From Paraphaeosphaeria minitans (lineage: Eukaryota; Ascomycota; Dothideomycetes; Pleosporales; Didymosphaeriaceae), in contig WJXW01000002.1 of the NCBI GenBank assembly GCA_015832175.1, positions 4,464,001 to 4,528,000 on the forward strand: DNA of 64,000 nt, read 5' to 3'. The position numbers and the translations under genes are program-made. This document shows, one piece after another, positions 45,351 to 54,216 of the stretch (positions within the stretch are counted from its first letter, which is position 1; each line of letters opens with the position of its first letter). Below the pieces are notes generated by a model. It did no database searches. It was not told the DNA's origin and saw only the letters and a list, made by a program, of their open reading frames with translations.

Positions 45351-45989
45351 CTATACCATCTCAGAAGTCTTCTCTAAGGTCTTCTCTGATGTCTTCTCGG
45401 ATGTCTTCTCTGGTTCATAAACTTTGGGACAGCTTATAAAGTAGATCGCAGTGAAACCTGCGTTAATCCCCGCCGGAATAAACACCATCAGTACTTCGAG
45501 CGCCGTCGCACCAGCCGCAGACGAAAAACAAGCCGCACTCAAAGCGCTGAGAAGGAGACTTGGTGCGATTTCCCGGTCCTTTTTGATTTGTCGAACAAGC
45601 TCATCAATGCCGTTGTAGAAGTTCATGACCAAACAGAAGACAATAAAATAGGTGCTGTCGATTACGGGAACTGGGGGATTCTGCCCAAGCTGATTAGAAA
45701 AAGAGTAGCAAAGGTAAGCAAGAAAGCTTACACTTTGGCGGACAGTGGGAACGATGCTGCTTGGGGTCTCGACACCGAGGTGCAGGAAGTTGATAGCCAT
45801 GCACCACGATAGTAGCCATCCCCACGCCAGACCCCAACCGCTGATGATTTTGGTAGGACGTGGTGCTTCATCTTCGTTGCCGCATGTCTCGTTTGCTTTG
45901 TCAACGCTGACTTCACTGATTCTAGCCTCTTCGTGGAGTGCACATTTCTCCAGAAGCGCAAGTTCAGAAGCGGGAGTGTTAGATCTCAT
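45351..45989 (-). CDS. Putative multi-pass membrane protein
   Basis: From the first ATG (45989, MRSNTPASEL) the frame gives 212 residues; it is open a further 67 codons upstream without an ATG, so a 5' exon may be missing. I do not recognise a family. Three or four hydrophobic segments are visible: ISGWGLAWGWLLSWCMAINFL, STYFIVFCLVMNFYNGI, SLLLSALSAACFSSAAGATAL and EVLMVFIPAGINAGFTAIYF. The tail EKTSEKTSEKTLEKTSEMV is a four-fold repeat of a 12-base unit. Bases 45690-45731 (42 nt, GTAAGC to AATCAG with a pyrimidine-rich end) could be an intron kept in frame; removing it deletes VSFLAYLCYSFSNQ. It sits next to the transposon-split exon and opens the accessory island. Confidence 0.6.
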   Translation of the reverse strand: MRSNTPASELALLEKCALHEEARISEVSVDKANETCGNEDEAPRPTKIISGWGLAWGWLLSWCMAINFLHLGVETPSSIVPTVRQSVSFLAYLCYSFSNQLGQNPPVPVIDSTYFIVFCLVMNFYNGIDELVRQIKKDREIAPSLLLSALSAACFSSAAGATALEVLMVFIPAGINAGFTAIYFISCPKVYEPEKTSEKTSEKTLEKTSEMV

Positions 45990-46335
45990 CTGGTTCCGAA
46001 GCTCGGTGAGATTGTAAGATAGGTGGTGGATGGATATGTTGTCACGCTGGTGTGCGGAATGCGACGTCGACGCTGAGAATCGTAATACGAGATGATGACT
46101 TGGCGGCAGCCTTCGTACCGTACCTATTCCCCTCGCCGATGAACCTTGCCGTCTCAACTGGAATGGGTCGCTTCCCCGCTTCCTTCCCACGCACCCTCAA
46201 TCCTGACCACGACATCACCGAGACAGTTTCGCATATCATACACCAACAATCAATCGTGCCAGTCTCAAACTATTCCGAGCTTCCTCTTCTAACCTACTTG
46301 TTTAGTATATTTAAGACTCTCCCGTTTCACTATCG
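45990..46335. other. Short intergenic stretch
   Basis: The stretch lies upstream of the membrane protein gene and downstream of the split exon. Part may be an unrecognised 5' exon of the gene at 45351, because that frame stays open to about 46190. Otherwise I see nothing. Confidence 0.4.
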
Positions 46336-46691
46336 CTATGCCCTCTCATCTAACCGCAGTAATCCTAACCCGCACAGTAATACCATCGCACCATATTTGT
46401 TATATTGGAGGGAAAGATGGCTGCGAGGTGGATGTGGGAGCTCCATACTCTGTGTGCAATGGACGCGCTTTTCATTCCCCTTGTCGGAGAGGGTTTGGAA
46501 GGCACTGCTAGAGGGATAGCCCTGATCCTGTAAGTCTAGTGGGTCGGTGTAGTAAAATTGGCCGTACACACCCAGCCCTGTGCTACTCAAGAGCAGTGCA
46601 CAGTCCATCTCGTAAGCAAGACAATCGACGAATCGCAATTTCGACGGACGTGTACGATTGTCGAACGATTGACTCCAAGAGAGACAGCTAA

Positions 46692-46715
46692 GGGCCTGTT
46701 CGGTGGGCGTGATCT
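46692..46715 (+). repeat. Left terminal inverted repeat
   Basis: Twenty-four bases starting GGGCCTGTTCGGT match the complement of 49582-49605 with two differences (positions 14 and 16, G here against A in the other end). Both differences are transitions. Confidence 0.9.
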
Positions 46716-49581
46716 CAAATCGTGATCTGGGCTTGATCTCGCCCAGTTTTAGTAAAGCGCTGGCGTAGAATTTTTTGTTAGTGTAGCCATACAAATTGTT
46801 CCAAAGACCCGCTTCTAACGTATCTAGATTAACCTGTGTTTAGTGACTGCCTATCTAAAAGTCTTATCTTGTTAAACTTTAGTATTATTGTTAATTAATC
46901 CTTTATACTAACTCTAAGTACTCTAGCGTATAAGGCGTTACGAGAGCTTTTATAGAGCTTAACACCTACTCTATTGCTAATGTTAACTCTCTTTCCTCTA
47001 TTATAGACACCAGCGTCGTCTCTATTAACGTTTACGGCGTTACTAACGCCTAGAGGGAGCTAGGGTTAGAGTCTATAGTTGCTATATATAATTAAGACGC
47101 TCCTCTTAGCGCTTATAGAGCAGGTAGAGGACTATAGGCAATATATAGATACTAGTTATAAAGTAATAGCGTGGCGCGTAGCAGCTAAAAAAGTAGCTTT
47201 AGTGTTTCTACTAGGCGTAGTGTTATCTATCTAGTAGTGTAAAAATTGCTATAATAGCTATAAGGCAGACTAGAAAGTCTAGTAAGAGCTAAATAACCTC
47301 TCTAGATTTACTGTAAACGAGTTTAGCGTCGTTATAGGAGACAGCTAGGCGCTAATAGAGTACTTTAAGAAACACTTAGACGCTTAAAAATATTGTACAA
47401 AGCCTCTAGCGTATAAGGACCTGCACTAGCGACTGTTTAACAGCGTGATTGCTAATAGAGCTAGGGTAAGAGATATTAATTAATTAATTACAGCGATAGT
47501 TAAAGGTAATAGCGAAGAGAATAGTAATAAGGCAAAGACTCTAGGGCCTTATAAAAGGCGTACGGAGACGTTAACTGCGGTAGAGAGATTTTGTAAAAAG
47601 ATAATTTTAGCTAATAAGTTAAGCAAGTAAGTTAGTAATATAGCTACAAAAATTAGAGGATTAGTAAAAGCTTTATTAAAAGATCCCTAGTAGGAGGCAA
47701 TTAATTATTTTATAAAGACGTATAGCGTCCTAGATTACTGCTTAAAGATACTAATTACTAAGCGTTTTAAGTCGCCTTTTATTACTAAGCTCTATTTAAG
47801 TCTTAAGCCTTAATTAGTGCAGAAAATCTAAGTAAAAAATAAAGTAAATAAGCAGCTAGGTGTCCTACGTAATAAGTAGCTGCGGCTACACGCTATTAGG
47901 CTAACTTAGGAGGGTAATAGTAAGTTAAAAAAGAAGAAGTAGGTTGCAGAGTTTCTATAGAAAGTTAATAAGTATATAAAAGTAGATTAGCATAACGCGC
48001 TAAGACTAGCGATAGTAGTTTATACGCTAGTTAGTGTTTTGCTCGCCCTCTATAGTATTACTACTCTAGTAACCTACGCCTTCTCTCCTATACCTTACTT
48101 TCTTAAATCGCTTATTTATACAACACCTATATCTCCTCTACTATCTCTTTACGCTGTAACTCCTGCTCCTCCCTTATTAAAGGCTAATTTATTAGGCGTT
48201 AATCCTCTGTAATAGTAACCTCCTAGAAAAAGTTCTTATGCCACTTACTAGCGTACGTAGGTAGCTACTTAAAGTCCTTACCTACGCTGCCTATTTAATT
48301 AATTAGATTATATATAGCTACAAGAGCGTATATAAGCTTAACCTAAGTTATAATATTAAACTTATAAAACCTATTAAAAATCCTCTAACAACGCTTAAAG
48401 ACGCCAAACGTACGCTTAACAACGTTTTAGAGACTACTATACTAGTAATTAAACAGCTCTTTTGCTATTTAAGGCCTACTATCTAGTAGCTACGCTATCT
48501 CTTAAAGGTAATAGCGTACGCCGTAATATAGTATAAGTATTATATCGCTATTTATATATCTAGCGTCTACTAGGTAATATTTGCCTAGAGGAGCTGTAAA
48601 TCCTTATTAATAAGCGTCTATAAGCACCTAGGCGTTATAAGCGCTACCCTCCTAGCTAGCTAAGACGTATATAAAGTTTATATTAAAGTTAACAGCCGCT
48701 AATATATTTTAGGAGAGGTATCTATAGCGATTTCTATATTATTTAGAGTTATCTACTAGTATATAGACTTTAAAGTTTAACCTATTAAGAGCTCCTACAT
48801 AGTCCTTAAAAAAAGGTATATATTTTAGGTTATTACGTATAGCCTTTAGGTAGGCGCTAGAGAGTAAATATATAACTTCTAGGTATAGTAAAAGGACCAC
48901 AGCAAGGACTTTGTAAAAGTTACTACTAATATTAGTAAAAGTTAGGCAAAATCTCTATATATATATATAGTAATTATGCTTAGTAAGTGCTTATAGTAGT
49001 ATTTAGCTTCTCACTACCTAGCTCCTTACGCGCAGACATATAGAAACGTAAGTACTTTCTCCTTAACCTTAATTTGTTAGCTATCCTTAACGTGTTGTCT
49101 ATAGTAAGTAATAAGAGCCTTAAAGGTGCTCTGCTAGAGTCGCGTCTCCTTATATAAGTATAGGTTGTTAATAAGGCACCTAGCTAGCTAAGCTAGACCT
49201 AGGTATATGTCCTCTACGCATTTATTTACGCCTATAGGTAGAGCTGCGGTCCTCTCTACAGCGTTAATTAACACTAAAGTTGTTACTATTAACACTTCTA
49301 TAACGCCTATAAGGGCCTCTCTACTAAGCATTATGGTGTTAAAAAGCTCTAAAATTAGGTAAGATAGACCTTCTAACCTTATACTTAGTTTAACTTATAA
49401 TCTCGCGCTTAAATAGGTATAAACGTAGATCCTATTAGCACTAGTAGGGTTTAATTTAGCTAGTTAATTACTCCTAGATTAGACCTCTATTTATAACGTT
49501 AAGATCACGCTTGAACCGAACACGGCGTGATCTCAATGTGAGCCTAACTAGATCTAGTAATTAAGATGAGATCAAGCCTCC

Positions 49582-49605
49582 AGATCACGTCTACCGAACA
49601 GGCCC
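49582..49605 (-). repeat. Right terminal inverted repeat
   Basis: Ends ACCGAACAGGCCC and is the inverted partner of 46692-46715. Just inside it, 49502-49534 has a perfect nine-base inverted pair, AGATCACGC and GCGTGATCT, with a 14-15 base spacer. Confidence 0.9.
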
Positions 49606-49660
49606 TAATCCTGTCACACTGATTCCAACTGCGAAGAGGTTCTTCGGTGATATTCGTCAC

Positions 49661-50649
49661 CTAAGAAAGTGGATCTACGACTGGACGCTCCTGCAAGACT
49701 AATATGCTTATAACTGCTCCACAAGACGGATATGCTTATGATCTGATCTGATTTGACTGGGCCCGCCCTTTCTGCGAGGTACCCTTTGCTTGTAAGCAAG
49801 CATGAGGGTCTACTTTGTTAATAATGATAGGTCGAATTCGATGTTTCGGTGTTTGGATTCATGGTGAGGGCGAAGCGAATGATAAACGCTCGCGTTAAGC
49901 CAAACTTTGCGTCAATAAGATGGATCAAGGGGATGGTTGAACATGCGGAAACTTTAAAATTGCATGAGTGCTCATTAGGAAAGTAAAGTTCTGTTCCTTG
50001 TATGCGTGTTGAAAATGGCTCCAATTTCATTTGGGCTCGCTATCACGTGGTGGTAAACCGCTAGAGCCGCCAGTGATCCCTCCAGGTGTTGGTAAGCCCT
50101 AGTAGGTGCTAATGGGGACTCCACTATACTAGTGCCCTATATACAGTATGATATGTGGCAATATATTACTACTAGAGTCATTAATCTACTGCCTTTTGGG
50201 TATGGCGGCCTCAGTAGTGGGGGTCTGGAGTCTGATATTTTTGATCTGTGTTTTAAAACAGTTTCATTATCTCATCTAGTCTTTCCACAGACCTCATCAC
50301 CTATTAATGTCCACCATTCCTGTGCGTCACAGCTGTACAGCTTCAAGAACCGGCATCTGGATTCGAGAGCGGGTCTGCGTACTGTGCAACCGCCCAAACG
50401 CTGACTAATTACTGCTAAACTTCGCTTGCTGCGCCTATATCATATGCTCATGGGGAGGAGCGGCACGGTCAAATGCATATAAAGGGCTGCCAGGTCATGC
50501 CACATGGTACCCGCGGTGGCACTGTTTCGGACTCCGACGCCCCACCAGTGATCCTCTCGACGCTTCCTCATCTGTTGCAGCTGACAAGATCCCAAAAAGC
50601 AGGTACATCATCACTTCGACAATAAAAAAAAAACACAGAGGTAGCAAAA
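49661..50649. other. Intergenic stretch upstream of SDR gene
   Basis: The left part may hold unresolved 5' exons of the minus-strand gene that the transposon splits. The right part is the promoter of the SDR gene, with an AAAAAAAAA run at 50622-50632 shortly before the ATG. No complete gene is supported. Confidence 0.4.
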
Positions 50650-51523
50650 ATGACGTCCAGAATCAACACGATCCTGATTGTCGGCGGCACTACGGGCATA
50701 GGCGAGCAGCTTGTGCGCCGCTTCCATGCATTGGGCAAAAAGGTCATCGTTACGGGTCGCAACCAGGCCAATCTTACGACTTTGGCACAGGAACTCAACG
50801 GCCTCGAAACGCGCCAGGTTTGTTGTTCGGTTGATATTTCATCGAATCTACGCTGATACACGTTCCCAGTTTGACGTCGTCGACTTCTCTACCCTTCAGT
50901 CCCACGTCACCGGCATCCTCAATGATTTTCCAAATCTCGACACCGTGCTTATTAACGCCGGTATACAGAAGAGTTTCAGCTTCTTCGATCCATCCAGCAT
51001 CGCAGCCGGAGAGATCGAGCGTGAGATCGCAACCAACCTAACCGCGCCGACACTGCTTGTCCAGGCTTTTGCGCCGCACCTGCTCTCTCTCGCCAGCAAG
51101 GGCACGCCTGCAACTCTCTTCGTCACCAGCTCCACGCTAGGCCTCCTACCCATGGGTCTCTGGCCCAGCTACAGTGCCTCCAAAGCCGGCGTGCACGCGA
51201 TCGCTCTGAGCCTTCGCCAGCAAATCGCTTTTGCAGGCGAGGAGGCGAAGAAGAACTTCGATGTGGTGGAGATCGTGCCCCCTTACGTGGACACGGAACT
51301 CGACAAAGAGCACCGTGAGGCGACAATTGCCGCGCAGGGAGAGAATGCTTTCCCGCCCATGCCGCTGCAGGAGTACATCGATCAGTTCTTCAAGGCGCTG
51401 GACGAGACGGAAGCGGATGGTAGACCGAAGAAGGAGATCGGTGTTGGGATGGGGGCGATGGTTGTGCAGACTTGGAGGGACAGCTTTGGGAAGGTTTTCG
51501 AGCAGTTCGGTATGGCTACGTGA
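50650..51523 (+). CDS. Short-chain dehydrogenase/reductase
   Basis: CDS is join(50650..50817, 50870..51523), 273 residues, normal for a classical SDR. These enzymes are NAD(P)-dependent oxidoreductases; the substrate is unknown. The Rossmann nucleotide-binding motif is ILIVGGTTGIGEQL (a TGxxxGIG variant with GG in place of TG at its start). The structural NAG motif is VLINAGIQ, the catalytic Ser sits in LFVTSSTLGLL, and YSASKAG gives the YxxxK pair. The C-terminal EIVPPYVDTEL is the expected loop after the active site. It resembles the DltE-like branch of fungal SDRs. The 52-nt intron (GTTTGT to TCCCAG) is phase 0. The gene looks intact, unlike several neighbours in the island. Confidence 0.92.
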
Positions 51524-52828
51524 ATGATATTCAATAACCGGAAGCGCTGTCCAAGGTAGGTAGTATGCACCTACAGGACTTTGAACATGTTCGCAGGTAT
51601 AGAAGCGGAGGGTTGAAGCACTAGGAGGGCACGGCGAGTATCAGAAAACCATCATTTCATTGGACTGTCATGAGGAACACGATATCTATGGCATCAAACC
51701 ATGCTTTCCTTTGCAAAATATGTTGGCTCGTTCAGTGACATGCTCAAAGGCAGTACCCCATAATTTCCGCGTCGTTTCCCGGCTCAAGATGGATGTCGCT
51801 TTTAGCTTGCGTGGGACAGCTAAAACAGCTTCCACCGTGAAGGAGCTCTTTGCAAGTAGCAAGGCCTTAGTAAAATGTGGGGCTGCGTCAAACAAAAGTG
51901 TCCCGTTGTCGATATGTTTGGGTGCGAGTTTAGCGAGCGCCGCTACCTAGGACCTTCATAACGAAGTAAAGCAAGACCTTGTTAACTGTCTAGTTAGGAG
52001 ACGCTGTTAGATATGTGCTCCTGGGGAGAGGCATATATAGGTCGTATTTTGAAAACAGCTTATAAGTTGCTAATCTTGACATTAATTTTAAAAATAGTTA
52101 AGAAGGGAAAAAGACAGTTAAAAGTCTGAACGTAAATCATGATGGGCACTTACTGCAGACTTGTCACGTCAAGAAGGCTTTGTCGAGATCATTACCTCAG
52201 ATAAAGACCTTAAACATCTTTTCCTTGATTTCAAAACGAAGTTCGAAGAAACGCATCTTGGATAATCCGATGTGGGTGGTGCTTGACTTGGTGAGCGGGT
52301 GGACTGAAACTGAGGCTTGTTGTTGGTGTTCTGTGGGAGGGAATGAATATACTACGAAGCCGCTGATAGCACAAAGCAAGGACGTTCAAGAGAGACTTAT
52401 TCGAGAAAATTTAGAGTGCTCGGACGCGGTGAAAGGCTGGGTGAGTTGAGCCTCGAAGGCTATAGTGGACATGCTCATATTAAAAAAATCCCAAGAAATT
52501 TCCAGCAGTAGTAAGATTCAAGAGCTAGCTGTGCGCTGTGATAGAGATTAAAAACGGTTGAGGGTATGGAAATTCTGATGATTCTAATTATTCTTATCAC
52601 TCTGAACGATCGATCCCGAACTATCAAAACATCATACCTAAATAAGCTGAGGGTAACACTATCACTTAAAGCTCCCAGAAACGACACCCTAGGTCTCTAT
52701 GCCTGCTTGCTTGCATCGGTCCTGGTGCTTAGTGGCTCTTCTTTGACGATACGCCTGTGCCGACTGTTCTGTGCATGCAGACCGTCCATAAAACATGCCC
52801 ACACTGCGCAAAACCTATTACAAATCAG
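51524..52828. other. Gene-free stretch in accessory island
   Basis: I see no supportable complete gene in 1.3 kb. The minus strand at 51686-51950 reads as an 86-codon open frame with ordinary protein-like composition but no recognised domain. Bases 51950-52160 are AT-rich. Confidence 0.45.
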
Positions 52829-53590
52829 CTATGTACGAGCGCATGTCACTATAGCCTGTACTAACGCTGCGATACCCGCGATAGCTGCAGTCACGCCTTG
52901 GCCTGCGGCCCGATCAGTCGCACTGCCAGCGATTTTATTCGCCAACTCGATTGGGATATCATCTCTCGGGGTTGAGTTGGCATCGGCCGCCAATTGTGCG
53001 AGCGTTGCCATCAGTGCGATACAAGCAACGGAATAAATCGCGTTCCCGGCGATGGCAACGATGCAGGCCGACTTCTCAATCTCGTAACGTAAATGGATCG
53101 TCGATATGGGCAAGGCATCGCGCTCTAGAATGAGAAGCGTGACAAAAAGGATCGCATTCCATGCCGTTCCAAAGATCGCCTGTTAAAACACGTGTTCTGA
53201 GCGCGGCTCATAATGGGGGTGATTTCGAAGAGTACATACCACTTGATAGGTGATGCTAAAAGTCGAGACGGCCGGACTGAGTGATGTAAATGTACTTGTT
53301 AAAGAGCCTCCGGCACTCGTTTCTGTGTGGACAATGTCATTGGTCCAGAGCAAGGCGCAGAGGAAGCCTGCAGTGAAGAGAAGCACTGCAGAAAAGATAG
53401 ATGCGCTGTGCGAATATTGCCATAAGGTCTTGCGACCGAAAGAAAAGCCAACCATTATGTTGAAGATCACGTATTATGATCCGAAAAGTATTAGAGATAC
53501 GACAATAGATTCGCGTGAGACGATAAAATGTTTGATGTAGGGATGGAAACGCGGACTGAAGAGCTTATCTGGACTTATGAATTTGGACAT
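52829..53590 (-). pseudogene. Membrane protein with stop codon in first helix
   Basis: Reading from ATG 53590 the frame begins MSKFISPDKLFSPRFHPYIK and enters a hydrophobic stretch. It meets TAA in the middle of that helix (ILFGS, stop, YVIFNIMVGF), about 53475. The same frame then continues without a stop to a GTATGT donor at 53239. After a 60-nt intron (53180-53239, acceptor TTTTAACAG) it runs to TAG at 52829. Three more hydrophobic segments follow: SAVLLFTAGFLCALLW, TAWNAILFVTLLILE and CIVAIAGNAIYSVACIALMATLA. The uninterrupted helix pattern on both sides of the stop points to a nonsense change. A start at ATG 53455 could still give a shorter protein. I do not recognise the family. Confidence 0.55.
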
Positions 53591-54216
53591 GCGGCTCAAA
53601 AAGCCCGCTTCATGGCCATGACGCTTCGATGCAGGCCTTACCGATGAGCTCATATCAAAGTTTGCACATGCTATGGATTCCTAAGCCAACTTCTCAGCTA
53701 ATCTCTGGGCGTTTCTAAACACTCCGCACTCCGCAAATCATTCAACGCCGACAAGACAAGGGCTACGTGACTCTGATGTCGCCCGAGAGGAATGTATGTC
53801 AACCTCTGCTGGGGCTGACTTGCCTGGAACCCGAGATAGGCAACTCTATTGCGAGGAAAGGCTAACCACAGGATTATTGGGGTCCGGAACCAGTGAGAAG
53901 GATTTGGTCTTCGCAGCGCTGATCTTGGCATTGTACTGATTACGCCAAGTCTCCACTCTCATTGGTAGGTACGGGTGTACTACGACGTCAGTGGCCTTCG
54001 TATTTTCTACAGACCGGTCACTGATCGATGATCTGTCTTGCTGCCTCGTGGTCAGACAACTGAGATCTCGTAAGAGCCGAGCTACCTACAGTTCAATGAT
54101 CACATGAAATTCTGTGCTACTCCGTACTCACAGCAAACGTCACCAGACTGAATGAAAAAAGGAAAGAACGCGAGCTCCGCTCGTTTGGAAACCGAAACAT
54201 ACTAGCAAGGCTAATA
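53591..54216. other. Promoter side of the HET gene
   Basis: The stretch lies between the membrane-protein pseudogene and the HET-domain gene, which diverge. An open frame on the minus strand at 53698-53931 has no recognisable feature. No gene is supported. Confidence 0.45.

Larger units (their letters stand above)
46692..49605. mobile_element. RIP-mutated TIR DNA transposon, 2,914 bp
   Basis: The ends are inverted copies beginning GGGCCTGTTCGGT, flanked by TAA at 46689-46691 and 49606-49608. A three-base TAA duplication and GGGCC-type ends resemble PIF/Harbinger elements, so that is my tentative class; no transposase can be read to confirm it. The interior (about 46850-49500) has no open frame over about 60 codons. 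It is depleted of CpA and TpG, rich in TpA, and still contains many CpG, as left by RIP. In the 60 bases 47641-47700 I count nine TpA against four ApT. The first and last 100-150 bases keep normal CpA/TpG levels. The motif GCGTGATCT occurs in the TIR and again near both ends, a candidate transposase-binding repeat. Confidence 0.85.
46336..49660 (-). pseudogene. Coding exon split by the 2.9-kb transposon
   Basis: On the minus strand, bases 49660-49609 read as an exon start just after a CCACTTTCTTAG acceptor-like sequence. If the element 46692-49605 and one copy of its TAA duplication are removed, this frame joins without a stop to the frame on the other side (46688 downward). That second part reads SCLSWSQSFDNRTRPSKLRF and continues VDCLAYEMDCALLLSSTGLG. 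A possible 42-nt in-frame intron (GTGTAC to TTACAG, about 46530-46575) follows, and the frame ends at 46336. The frame fit across the insertion has about a one-in-three chance by phase alone, but both sides also look coding. I do not recognise the family, and upstream exons near 49.7-50.1 kb were not resolved. Confidence 0.5.

Noticed and set aside
46336..46794. Minus-strand open frame starting inside the transposon
   Set aside because: Its first 34 codons are transposon end sequence. Only the part outside 46692 belongs to the split host exon.
51686..51950. Minus-strand open frame of about 86 codons
   Set aside because: Composition is protein-like, but there is no recognised domain, no clear start and no splice partner. 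It could be a gene remnant, but I cannot support a call.
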